Assembly (NCBI GenBank): GCA_902462525.1
Contig: CABQCA010000043.1
Span: 1 to 14,937 of the forward strand
Reading direction: 5' to 3'
Length of the DNA: 14,937 nt
Source of the DNA: an uncultured Porphyromonadaceae bacterium
GTDB taxonomy: Bacteria; Bacteroidota; Bacteroidia; Bacteroidales; Muribaculaceae
The position numbers and the translations under genes were made by a program. A model generated the notes under the pieces. That model worked only from the letters and a program-made list of their open reading frames with translations, had not been told where the DNA came from and made no database searches. The first letter of the stretch is position 1. Each line of letters begins with the position of its first letter. Shown here piece after piece: positions 6,606 to 14,232 of this stretch.

Positions 6606-8900
6606 TCAGAAAAAGCGTGGAGCGGGCAGATAAATGCCGAAAGAAATGCCTGCCGAGAAGCGCCCGGGCGACGAGGCGTAGTTGCAGTAGGCGCATATGT
6701 CGCCGAAAGGCAGCGAGCACACTGCGTCGGCCTCCCCGAAGAAAAGTGCCTTGCCGAAGTAGCGGCCGTAGCGGTCGCCGCCGTTACCGTCGGGTAGTAT
6801 GGCGCGCACCGGCACGAACACGCTTGCTGTGAAGCGTGCGCTCAGGCGGCTGTTGAATTTATAGACCGGCACAAAGCTCGCTGCCGCGAAACTGTTGGCG
6901 CGGAACGCTGCGTTGAAAGTGTTGTCCGATGCCGGCGTGGGTGTGTAGGCCGGAGCCGAGGCTATGGAGGCGTCGTAGGCGCCCAGCAGACGCCTGTTGC
7001 TAAGCAGCAGCCGGCTCTCGATGCCCAGTGTCCAGTGACGGTGAATGTCGAAGTAGTTTTTCTGCGAAGCGTCGAGCTGTAGCCACGATGTGTGCCGGCG
7101 GCCCTTCCAGCCGGGCTGCCGCACTTCGGCTTTGCCTGTTACGGCGGCGCCCTTCACTGTCAGCGCCCCTCCGGAAGTAGGATAGTTGACGGCGTTGAGG
7201 GTCGATTCCTCGTAGCCGGCATAGAGCTGTCCGAGAATATGGTGGGCGTGGTAGCGGGTACGGTCGGCGCTGCGCAGCAATGCCGACGAGTAGTAGGCGT
7301 AGTTGAGACGCCCAATGCCGATGCCGGTCTCGAAGCAGCCCCGGCGTCCGGCCGCGATTTCCCATGCCGCTTTGCCGTAGTAGCTGTGGGTGGTGACAAA
7401 GGCCGGCTCGTTGTCGCGGAAGAAAAGCTTTTCGCTTTCGGAGTAGCGCCGGCGGTCGACGACTGCGCGGAAGGTGAAGGCCGACGGCGTGCCCGAGGCC
7501 AGCGTGAGGCGCCCCGACAGCATGCCGCCCATGTAGCTCTGGCCTATCCATGCCTCGGCCGAAGTGCTGACTGAACTGAAGCTCAGCGATGAATAGCTTC
7601 CGCGAAGGTAGAGGTAGCTGTTCGATGTTGAAGTGATATATGCTCCGGCACCTACCGAGAAACGGCTCTTGGCCCGTGCGAAGACATCGAGAGCGAAGAG
7701 TCCCGAGGGTTGCTGTCGGGCGTCCACACGCAGCACTTCCATGCGGCCGGTGGAAAGGGCGCGGTAGAACGACAGGCGCGCATGGCCGATGCCTATGGTG
7801 TCGCAGCCCTTGGCGGGGCTGAAGAGATAGTGTATGAATTCGTTCTGCCGGCGCCTGCCGCCGGTCACGGTTACGGTGTCGAAGCGCAGTTCGGGCACCG
7901 TGCGTTTGAATTCTTCACGACGCCGGGCCACTTCGGCATTGTCGCGCCGGACGCTGACGCGGCTCTTGATGGAGTCGGCCATCTCGAGGCCGCGGCGGTA
8001 GCCGGCCGCGTAGATTTCGTCGGCTTTGCCCCAGTCGAGAAGACCGAAGCGGCTGACATCGATGCGCACTTTTATGCCTTTGTCGGCAGGTACCTCGTAG
8101 TTCTGTTTCCGGCTCATTATCAGGTCGAGCTGTTCGTAGTAACTGTTGGCCGGACCATTGTCGGGCGCCGATACATCGGAGCCTATTATAAACGAAGGAT
8201 TAAAATCATCAATCATCACGTCGACGGGAAAGTTGTCGTACACTCCGCCGTCGTAGAGTGTCACCGAGTCGATTTGTATGGCCTGAAATATAAGAGGAAA
8301 GCTCATTGAGGCGCGTACCGACTCCTCGAGGCGTCCGCTGCCCATCACCCACTTTCGCTTTGCCGTTACATCGGAGGCCACACATCGGAAGGGCACGAAA
8401 AGGCGGTTGTAGTCGCCCCCGCACCGTGCAGTGTAGGCGGCGAAAATCTGCATGAAGCCGAAGTTCATCGGCATAGGCGAAATCAGCGACTGCGGGTTGA
8501 ATAAATTGCGGTCGGTGCTGTCGCGGCGTCCCGGCGACATGCTGAACATCTGAGGCGACGGTTTTTCGCGCGCGAAGTAGTAGGTGAGCTGCGGGTCGGC
8601 GGTGCCGTTGGCCATGTAGTTGAAATAGCGGCTGTTGAGAAGCTCCATCATTTCGTCGGTGGTGTAGCCGCAGGCGTAGAGGGCGCCCACGATGGCACCC
8701 ATCGATGTGCCTGTGATGCAGTCGATGGGAATGTCGTTTTCTTCGAGAGCTTTGATAAGACCGATGTGCGCTATGCCTTTGGCGCCCCCGCCGCTGAGCA
8801 CGAGTCCGATTTCCGGCTGCACGCCCTGTGCCGTTGCCGGCACAGGGAGCATAGTCAGAACGACAGATAGAAAGAGGATAAAGCACCGGACAGTCCTCAT
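6606..8900 (-). CDS. Patatin-like phospholipase with outer-membrane barrel (type Vd-like)
   Basis: A 764-residue protein with a signal peptide (about 1-24, ending PATAQG). The patatin domain (about 30-240) has the oxyanion-hole motif SGGGAKG (36-42), the nucleophile elbow GTSMG with S66, and the DGG motif with D217 completing the Ser-Asp dyad. Around residues 337-400 a segment resembles a POTRA domain. The remaining 360 or so residues are alternating strand-like stretches ending PAPRFF, with the terminal phenylalanine usual for outer-membrane barrels. This order (signal, patatin, POTRA, barrel) is that of type Vd autotransporters such as PlpD and FplA. The expected activity is phospholipase A/lipid hydrolysis at or outside the outer membrane. 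The gene has no neighbour in its pathway. Only degenerate -7 boxes are visible upstream (TGTATTTG at 8951-8944). Confidence 0.9.
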   Translation of the reverse strand: MRTVRCFILFLSVVLTMLPVPATAQGVQPEIGLVLSGGGAKGIAHIGLIKALEENDIPIDCITGTSMGAIVGALYACGYTTDEMMELLNSRYFNYMANGTADPQLTYYFAREKPSPQMFSMSPGRRDSTDRNLFNPQSLISPMPMNFGFMQIFAAYTARCGGDYNRLFVPFRCVASDVTAKRKWVMGSGRLEESVRASMSFPLIFQAIQIDSVTLYDGGVYDNFPVDVMIDDFNPSFIIGSDVSAPDNGPANSYYEQLDLIMSRKQNYEVPADKGIKVRIDVSRFGLLDWGKADEIYAAGYRRGLEMADSIKSRVSVRRDNAEVARRREEFKRTVPELRFDTVTVTGGRRRQNEFIHYLFSPAKGCDTIGIGHARLSFYRALSTGRMEVLRVDARQQPSGLFALDVFARAKSRFSVGAGAYITSTSNSYLYLRGSYSSLSFSSVSTSAEAWIGQSYMGGMLSGRLTLASGTPSAFTFRAVVDRRRYSESEKLFFRDNEPAFVTTHSYYGKAAWEIAAGRRGCFETGIGIGRLNYAYYSSALLRSADRTRYHAHHILGQLYAGYEESTLNAVNYPTSGGALTVKGAAVTGKAEVRQPGWKGRRHTSWLQLDASQKNYFDIHRHWTLGIESRLLLSNRRLLGAYDASIASAPAYTPTPASDNTFNAAFRANSFAAASFVPVYKFNSRLSARFTASVFVPVRAILPDGNGGDRYGRYFGKALFFGEADAVCSLPFGDICAYCNYASSPGRFSAGISFGIYLPAPRFF

Positions 8901-8987
8901 GACTCACATAAACAGATGAAACAGTTGAAACGTAGCAGTTTTTCAAATACAACGCCTCTGCACCCGCCTTTGTTCGGCCGGTCATGG

Positions 8988-9026
8988 AAAAGCCCCGGCA
9001 GCGCCTTTAGGTCGGGCTGTCGGGGC
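8988..9026 (-). terminator. Rho-independent terminator after the serB gene
   Basis: On the minus strand GCCCCGACAGC (9026-9016) pairs with GCTGCCGGGGC (9002-8992) with one mismatch, around a 13-base loop. TTTT follows at once (8991-8988). It lies 20 bases after the serB stop and separates that gene from the patatin gene. Confidence 0.75.
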
Positions 9027-9045
9027 CGGTGATGTTTTTCTCCTG

Positions 9046-10275
9046 TCAGGCTTCGGCGCCGGATATGAAGCTGTCCTTGAAGCCGAGGAAGTAGAGCACG
9101 CCGTCGAGGCCTATTGTCGAAATCGACTGGCGCGCTGTCTGCTTCACCTTCGGCTTGGCGTGGAAGGCGATTCCGAGGCCGGCGGTCGACAGCATGGGCA
9201 GGTCGTTCGCACCGTCGCCCACGGCGATGGTCTGTGCGATGTTGATGTTCTCCACCTGAGCTATGATGCGCAGCAGCTCGGCTTTGCGCTTGCCGTCGAC
9301 GATGTCGCCCACGTAGCGACCCGTGAGCTTGCCGTCGGCAATCTCAAGCTCGTTGGCGTACACATAGTCGAAGCCGAATTTCTGACGCAGATAGTTGCCG
9401 AAGTAAGTGAAACCGCCCGAGAGAATGGCTGTCTTATAGCCTGTACGCTTGAGCACCTGCATCATGCGCTCTACGCCTTCGGTGATGGGGAGGCTTTCGG
9501 CGATTTCACGCATCACGCTTTCATCGAGGCCCTTGAGCAGGGCCACACGGCGTGTGAAACTTTCGCAGAAATCGATTTCGCCGCGCATGGCGCTCTCGGT
9601 GATGGCCCGCACCTGTTCGCCGACGCCGGCGCGGTCGGCGAGCTCGTCGATGACTTCGGTCTCGATGAGGGTAGAGTCCATATCGAAGCATATCAGGCGC
9701 CGGCAGCGGCGGAACACATTGTCCTCCTGCAGCGAAATGTCGAACTCCTCGCTCTGTGAAATTTCGAGAAAGCGGCTGCGCATCGACAGCACATCGCGCG
9801 GATTGCCGCGTACCGAAAATTCGACGCACGACTTCGACCGGGGCTCCTCGTTCTCACGCAGAGGTGCGCGGCCCGTGAGGCGTTGTATGCCGTCGATGTT
9901 CAGTTCCTGGCGTGCTATTTCCTCGGTCACAAGGGCTATGTGCCGTGCCGTGAGCCGTCGGCCGAGTATGGTGATGATCCAGCGGTTCTTGCCCTGCATC
10001 GACACCCATTCTTCGTAGTCGGAGATTGAGATCGGGGTAAAGCGGATTTTCACGCTCAGCTCGTAGGCTTTGAAGAGAAGGTCCTTCATTATGTCGCCCG
10101 AACGGTCGGAGGTGGTGCGGAAAAGGATGCCCAGCGACAGCGAGTGGTGAATGTCGGCCTGACCTATGTCGAGGATATTGGCCTGGTGGCGGGCAAGAAT
10201 GTCGGTGAGAGCCGAGGTGACGCCGGGCCGGTCGTAGCCCGATATATTGATAAGGATTAGCTCTATATTTTCCAT
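9046..10275 (-). CDS. serB: Phosphoserine phosphatase with two ACT-like domains
   Basis: A 409-residue protein predicted to hydrolyse L-phosphoserine to serine and phosphate, the last step of serine synthesis, in the cytoplasm. The C-terminal haloacid-dehalogenase domain (about 190-400) is complete: DMDSTLIE with nucleophile D198 and acid/base D200, AILSGG (motif II, S286), K330 or nearby lysines (motif III), and GDGAND (353-358). The N-terminal 185 residues look like two ACT domains: the first starts ELILINISGYDRPGVTSAL and the second starts about residue 98 (RWIITILGRRLTARHIALV). This suggests feedback control by serine or another amino acid, as in SerB2-type enzymes. The start is the ATG at 10275. 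An in-frame TTG at 10296 lies inside the -7 promoter box and would be upstream of the predicted transcript start. Confidence 0.93.
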   Translation of the reverse strand: MENIELILINISGYDRPGVTSALTDILARHQANILDIGQADIHHSLSLGILFRTTSDRSGDIMKDLLFKAYELSVKIRFTPISISDYEEWVSMQGKNRWIITILGRRLTARHIALVTEEIARQELNIDGIQRLTGRAPLRENEEPRSKSCVEFSVRGNPRDVLSMRSRFLEISQSEEFDISLQEDNVFRRCRRLICFDMDSTLIETEVIDELADRAGVGEQVRAITESAMRGEIDFCESFTRRVALLKGLDESVMREIAESLPITEGVERMMQVLKRTGYKTAILSGGFTYFGNYLRQKFGFDYVYANELEIADGKLTGRYVGDIVDGKRKAELLRIIAQVENINIAQTIAVGDGANDLPMLSTAGLGIAFHAKPKVKQTARQSISTIGLDGVLYFLGFKDSFISGAEA

Positions 10276-10293
10276 TGCAGTCGAAATTTCCTG

Positions 10294-10301
10294 CAAAGGT
10301 A
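10294..10301 (-). promoter_or_regulatory. -7 promoter box of serB
   Basis: TACCTTTG on the minus strand matches the Bacteroidetes -7 consensus TAnnTTTG and ends 18 bases before the ATG at 10275. No good -33 TTTG is found 19-21 bases upstream (the sequence there is GTTC), so the promoter is partial or needs an activator. The predicted leader is about 12-14 bases. Confidence 0.5.
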
Positions 10302-10333
10302 TGAATTTTTTTGCCTCAACTGAACGGCTATGG

Positions 10334-12271
10334 TTATTTTACGGTGAGGGTGAAGCCGCCGTTGGGGGCGATTTCTACAGGGAGAGTGTTGTTTTTCAGT
10401 TTTATTTCCGATTTTTGGAATTTAAGACCGGGGGCATCGATGCAGAGGTCGGCGGCGGTGTCGCGCAGACCAAGCGAGGCGAGGTCGAGCTTGAGTTTAA
10501 GCGGTTTGTCCTCGGCGTTGACACCGGCTATATACCAAGTGCCTTTGTGCTTGCGGGCGAGCACAACGTATCGGCCGGGATAGCCGTCGATGAAGCGGGT
10601 TTCGTCCCAAGTGGTGGGCACGGCTTTCATGAAGTCTATGGCTTCGGCAGGTGCGTCGGTGAGGTTGCCGGGTGCGAGACCGAAGTTCTGCACGGGATTC
10701 TGGAAAAGAATGGAAGTAGCCAGCTGGAAGGCGTCGCCGGTGCGGCGGAGGTTGCCTTTGCCGTTCTCCCGGCTGAAGTTCTTGTTGAGAATTGTGCCGC
10801 CGTACTCCATGATGGCCACGGCATTGCGGATAAATGGATGCAGCGTGGCGTGTAAGGCTTCCATGTCGCAGAATTTCTGATCGAACACAAGGTTCTCGGA
10901 GGCCAGAACAGCTTCGGAGCCTACGAAGTTGGGGTACATTCGTTCCCAGCCTCGGGGCAGAGTGCAGCCGTGGAACACTACGTCGATGCCGTAGTCGGCG
11001 GCGTCGCTGAGAATGTCCTCATAGAGGCGCATGGTTTCCTGCTTGTCGCCGCCGAAGAAGTCGACTTTGATGGAGCGCACGCCGTTGTCGCGAAGCCATT
11101 TCATTTCTTTCTTGCGCACGATTGGACGGTCCATGAGGTTAGTGGGGCCCTGCTCGATGTCGTTCCAGTGGCCGCTCGAGGAGTACCACAGAATGGGGTT
11201 CACGCCCCGGGTGTGGGCGTAGTCGATGAGTTCTTCCATGCCCTTGCGGCCGATGTTATTGTCCCACCAGTTGTCGATGAGCACATTTTCGTAGCCCATG
11301 TCGGCAGCGAAGTCGATGAATGTGCGCTGGTCCTTGTCGTTGATGGAGTTGTCCTGCCACAGCAGCCAGCTCCATGTACCGCGGCCGGGCACAGCCGGGC
11401 GGTCGATTTCGTAGCGTGGCTCGACAACGTTCCATGTGGCGGTAGTCTCGACGATGGGCGCGAGTGTGGCGCCTACTGTAATGGTACGCCAGGGCGTTTT
11501 GCCGGGGAGTGCGATTGCCGCCGATGCGTTGCCGTTGCCGTTGTTTTCGCCGGGCATGGGGTAGGCGATGGTGTAAAGGCCGTCGTTGTAGTCGCTCAGG
11601 TGCGATGCGCAGTAGTAGCCGTCGACACCTGTTTCGCTCAGAAGAGCCCAGCCGTTGTCGCCGATGCGGAAGAGAGCGGGGAATGTGTAGCCGTGACCGT
11701 AGGTCGAAGCCGAGTCGAGGGGTGCGTCGACGGCGTAGTACTCCTCATAGCTGGGTTTGGTGCGCTTCCAGCCTATCATGGGGTCGCTCTGCGAGGTTAC
11801 GAAAGCTGTCGAGGCGGCAGGAAAGCGGTAGCCGGTTGCTTCGCTTTCGATGATGAGTGAGCGTGTTTCGCCCTGCACGGGAATGATGTAGCGGAAGGCT
11901 ACGTCGTTGTCGGCCACTTCCCACTCCATGCTGAATTTATGTTTGTCCGGACCTTCGAATTTGGCTTTCAGACGGGTGGCGCGGTAGTCGACATGCGCTT
12001 TTTTGATTTTGTCCTGGGCGAAGTTGCGGCGCACGCTGTCGACTTCGGCCGACACCATACGGAAGCCTTTGGAGAAGTCGCCGATGTTGGTGTCGAAGCC
12101 GAGGGGCGAGTTTTCGATGATAGTTTTGCCGTCGTAGCTCAGGGAGTAGGCCGGAGCTCCGGCGTCGCTGCCGACGGTCAGTTTCAGGCGTCCGTCGGGG
12201 CTGTCGACGGTGATTGCGGTTGCCGGAAGTGCAAAAGCAAGAAGCCCGGCGAAATAAGTGAATCGGTTCAT
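10334..12271 (-). CDS. Glycoside hydrolase family 97, retaining type (probable alpha-galactosidase-like)
   Basis: A 645-residue secreted or periplasmic enzyme with a signal peptide (residues 1-19, MNRFTYFAGLLAFALPATA). The N-terminal beta-sandwich (about 20-280, opening ITVDSPDGRLKLTV) is followed by a TIM barrel (about 290-560, with WSWLLWQD and LIDNWWDNN) and a C-terminal beta domain. This is the GH97 order. Two subgroups are known: inverting alpha-glucosidases (SusB) with glutamate bases, and retaining enzymes with an Asp nucleophile. Here IKVDFFGGDKQ places D404 where the retaining alpha-galactosidase has its nucleophile, and E459 (EAVLASEN) is the likely acid/base. Subgroup is therefore predicted, substrate is not proven. 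The gene lies 21 bases after a glycosyltransferase gene, probably in one operon; no susC/susD pair is near. Confidence 0.9.
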   Translation of the reverse strand: MNRFTYFAGLLAFALPATAITVDSPDGRLKLTVGSDAGAPAYSLSYDGKTIIENSPLGFDTNIGDFSKGFRMVSAEVDSVRRNFAQDKIKKAHVDYRATRLKAKFEGPDKHKFSMEWEVADNDVAFRYIIPVQGETRSLIIESEATGYRFPAASTAFVTSQSDPMIGWKRTKPSYEEYYAVDAPLDSASTYGHGYTFPALFRIGDNGWALLSETGVDGYYCASHLSDYNDGLYTIAYPMPGENNGNGNASAAIALPGKTPWRTITVGATLAPIVETTATWNVVEPRYEIDRPAVPGRGTWSWLLWQDNSINDKDQRTFIDFAADMGYENVLIDNWWDNNIGRKGMEELIDYAHTRGVNPILWYSSSGHWNDIEQGPTNLMDRPIVRKKEMKWLRDNGVRSIKVDFFGGDKQETMRLYEDILSDAADYGIDVVFHGCTLPRGWERMYPNFVGSEAVLASENLVFDQKFCDMEALHATLHPFIRNAVAIMEYGGTILNKNFSRENGKGNLRRTGDAFQLATSILFQNPVQNFGLAPGNLTDAPAEAIDFMKAVPTTWDETRFIDGYPGRYVVLARKHKGTWYIAGVNAEDKPLKLKLDLASLGLRDTAADLCIDAPGLKFQKSEIKLKNNTLPVEIAPNGGFTLTVK

Positions 12272-12292
12272 TGGGTTGTATTTAGTAAGTGG

Positions 12293-13198
12293 TTATTGTT
12301 CTGTTAGTTTGTTCCAGAGGTTGTAGCGGTCAAAGACGGCGCGCAGCTGGCTGTCGTTTGCGTTGCCGAGGTCGCCGGCATTGATGCGGAAGAGGCATTC
12401 GTCCTGAATATCGATATTGGCAAGGTAGTCGGCTCCGGTGCGTTCGTGAGTAAAGCATTTCACCGCTTTCGTGCCGTTTCGGAGAGCCATGGCATTGAGC
12501 CATATATCATCGGCAGTAGGGCAAATAACGTTAAAAACTTCTTCGTTGAGCACTTCGTTGTCAAAACAATGCGCCGGATAGAGCACACCGCCGACACCGG
12601 TGAAAAAATTGAGCGGCGAGTAGCTTTCGGGGCTGTACTCCATGGGCCATTTGCGGTAGGGCAGGGGGCGTCCGTCCCGGCCGAGAAGCATCCGGTCGAA
12701 GCGGGAAGCGGCAATCCTGCCCGGATTTTGCTCTGCGGCTGTTACGAGATTTTCGATGAGGTCGTAGTAATATATTATATCGTCGTCGATGGTTATGATG
12801 TCGGCGTCGGGGAATTTATGAAGCGCCGGTATGATTTTTTTGTAGGATCGGAGGTCCTTGCAGTAGATTATTTCGAGTCCGCGGGCCTGCTGTCTCCGAA
12901 GTGTGACGGGCAGCGGGGTGTCACGCAATTCCTCGGCCAGCCAGAGCACTATTCTGTTCGGTCTGACCGAACCCTGCATAATGCTCTCGATGGTCGCTGC
13001 CACCTCATAGTAGCGGCGCCCGTAAGTGGTGAGCGATACGATGACTTCGCGGGCGGCGATTTTTTCGTCGGTAACGCCTGGTTCGGCACTGTGAAGTGCC
13101 TTGTCGATCATGCAGTCGCGCCGCTGAGGAAACAATATGTACCACCGCGCATAGCGTTTGACCACATCGTGAAGCTTATTTCGTAGCAATGCTCTCAT
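12293..13198 (-). CDS. Putative glycosyltransferase (GT-A-like)
   Basis: A 301-residue soluble protein. IVSLTTYGRR at about 53-62 starts a nucleotide-sugar-like fold, followed by the SIMQGSVRPNRIVLWLAEE segment. The acidic triplet DDD (138-140, in IITIDDDIIYYYD) is the likely DxD metal and sugar-nucleotide site. CPTADDIWLNAM further on may supply the catalytic acid. No membrane segment is seen. The start is the ATG at 13198, whose ATGA overlaps the stop of the upstream glycosyltransferase by 4 bases, a sign of coupled translation. A GTG at 13228 in frame would overlap 34 bases and is less likely. I do not recognise a named gene. Acceptor and donor sugars are unknown; a role in surface polysaccharide or glycoprotein synthesis is inference from the pairing. 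Confidence 0.8.
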   Translation of the reverse strand: MRALLRNKLHDVVKRYARWYILFPQRRDCMIDKALHSAEPGVTDEKIAAREVIVSLTTYGRRYYEVAATIESIMQGSVRPNRIVLWLAEELRDTPLPVTLRRQQARGLEIIYCKDLRSYKKIIPALHKFPDADIITIDDDIIYYYDLIENLVTAAEQNPGRIAASRFDRMLLGRDGRPLPYRKWPMEYSPESYSPLNFFTGVGGVLYPAHCFDNEVLNEEVFNVICPTADDIWLNAMALRNGTKAVKCFTHERTGADYLANIDIQDECLFRINAGDLGNANDSQLRAVFDRYNLWNKLTEQ

Positions 13199-14181
13199 TT
13201 CAACTTGTATATCGTGCGTGCCACCCACCAGACGGGGGGTATTTTCATTAACATAAGGGCTGCCCGGGCACGCCGCGGCAATTCAGGCTTTGTGCAGTCG
13301 ACGGCGGCGTCTACTTCAGCCCGGGCATGGCGGTTGCCCGAGGCAAAGGCCTGAGCTATGGCGAACAGCATCTGCCGGGAGAAATAGCCGGCAAGCAAAC
13401 TTTTGTCGAAACACAGCTCGTCGGCGAGGCGGCACGTCAGCCGTGCGATGCGGGCCGCGAAAACAGCGCTTTTGGCAGGATCTTCTTCCGACGACACACT
13501 GGCGTGGCCTGTGCGGTAGCCGAGCACTACCGACGGTTCGGAGGCTATGCGGCCGTTGGCTGCCATGAGGACTTCGAGCTGATAGTCCTCGCACGGCAGC
13601 TCGCGGCCGAAGAAAAAGTCGGAGTATTTCTGACTCAGGGCGATGGCCGTGTCGCGGCGGTACATCGAGGCGCACAGATGAATGAAGTATTTGTCGTTGC
13701 TGTGCTGAAACAGCGGCATGAGCAGCGCTGCGCCGTCGCTGACAGACGATTCTGCCGGCACGGCATGGCGGTCCGGCTCTTTCAGAGAGCCGTCGGGAAG
13801 CAGGAACCGCCAGGCGCTGTGTACCAGCACCACCGAGGGGTCGGCGTCGAGAATGGCGGCCTGACGGGCGAGCTTGCCGGTGTCGAGCCATACATCGTCG
13901 CCGGCAAGGTCGGCTATGTAGCGTCCGCGGCACTCATAGAGTGTGCAGAAGTAGTTGTCGGCCACGCCTTTGTTCTCGTTGTTGAGAATAGCACGCACGC
14001 GGTGCGGATAGCGCCCGGCATAGTCGCGGCATATGTCGGGAGTGCGGTCGGCCGAGGCATCGTCGGCGACAACGATTTCGAAGTCGAAGTCGGTCTGCTG
14101 GGCCAGTATGGAGTCGAGAGCGGCACCGATGGTGTCCTCCTGATTGTACGTGCACACTATGACAGAAACTTTCGGCTCCAT
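13195..14181 (-). CDS. Family 2 glycosyltransferase
   Basis: A 328-residue GT2 (GT-A fold) enzyme. It opens with VSVIVCTYNQEDTIGAALDS (5-24), the hallmark of the family, followed by EIVVADDASADRTP (35-48). DLAGDDVW (91-98) holds the DxD-like metal site, and CEDYQLEVLM (197-206) the likely catalytic ED. The C-terminal 100 residues are helical and end with WWVARTIYKLK, which could touch the membrane, but no clear transmembrane helix is present. It heads a probable operon with a second glycosyltransferase and a GH97 glycosidase. A consensus promoter ends 9 bases before its ATG. That ATG must be right because the family motif starts at residue 5. Substrate unknown. Confidence 0.92.
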   Translation of the reverse strand: MEPKVSVIVCTYNQEDTIGAALDSILAQQTDFDFEIVVADDASADRTPDICRDYAGRYPHRVRAILNNENKGVADNYFCTLYECRGRYIADLAGDDVWLDTGKLARQAAILDADPSVVLVHSAWRFLLPDGSLKEPDRHAVPAESSVSDGAALLMPLFQHSNDKYFIHLCASMYRRDTAIALSQKYSDFFFGRELPCEDYQLEVLMAANGRIASEPSVVLGYRTGHASVSSEEDPAKSAVFAARIARLTCRLADELCFDKSLLAGYFSRQMLFAIAQAFASGNRHARAEVDAAVDCTKPELPRRARAALMLMKIPPVWWVARTIYKLK

Positions 14182-14190
14182 ATCTTATTG

Positions 14191-14222
14191 CAAATATACG
14201 CTTTTTGCGCCAAAATCACAAA
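14191..14222 (-). promoter_or_regulatory. Bacteroidetes-type promoter of the glycosyltransferase operon
   Basis: On the minus strand TTTG (14222-14219), a 20-base spacer and TATATTTG (14198-14191) match the consensus exactly. The last base of the -7 box is only 9 bases before the ATG, so the leader would be about 3-6 bases. The spacer contains the inverted repeat TTTTG-GCG-CAAAA (14215-14203). The promoter lies between the birA stop and the next gene, with no terminator in between. Confidence 0.75.
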
Positions 14223-14232
14223 TTGACCGAAG

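Noticed and set aside
8944..8951. Promoter for the patatin gene (TGTATTTG)
   Set aside because: One mismatch in the -7 box and no TTTG at 19-21 bases upstream; not good enough to list as a feature.
8209..8985. A 258-codon minus-strand frame overlapping the patatin domain in another frame
   Set aside because: Its translation is rich in Arg, His and Ser without domain features, as expected for a shifted frame of a GC-rich gene. The patatin frame has all catalytic motifs.
10970..11860. A 296-codon plus-strand frame opposite the GH97 gene
   Set aside because: It mirrors the GH97 codons, has no family motif and no start context; the GH97 frame accounts for the sequence.
13327..14226. A 299-codon plus-strand frame opposite the GT2 gene
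   Set aside because: The opposite strand holds an intact GT2 with VSVIVCTYN and DxD motifs; the antisense frame shows nothing recognisable and ends across the GT2 promoter.
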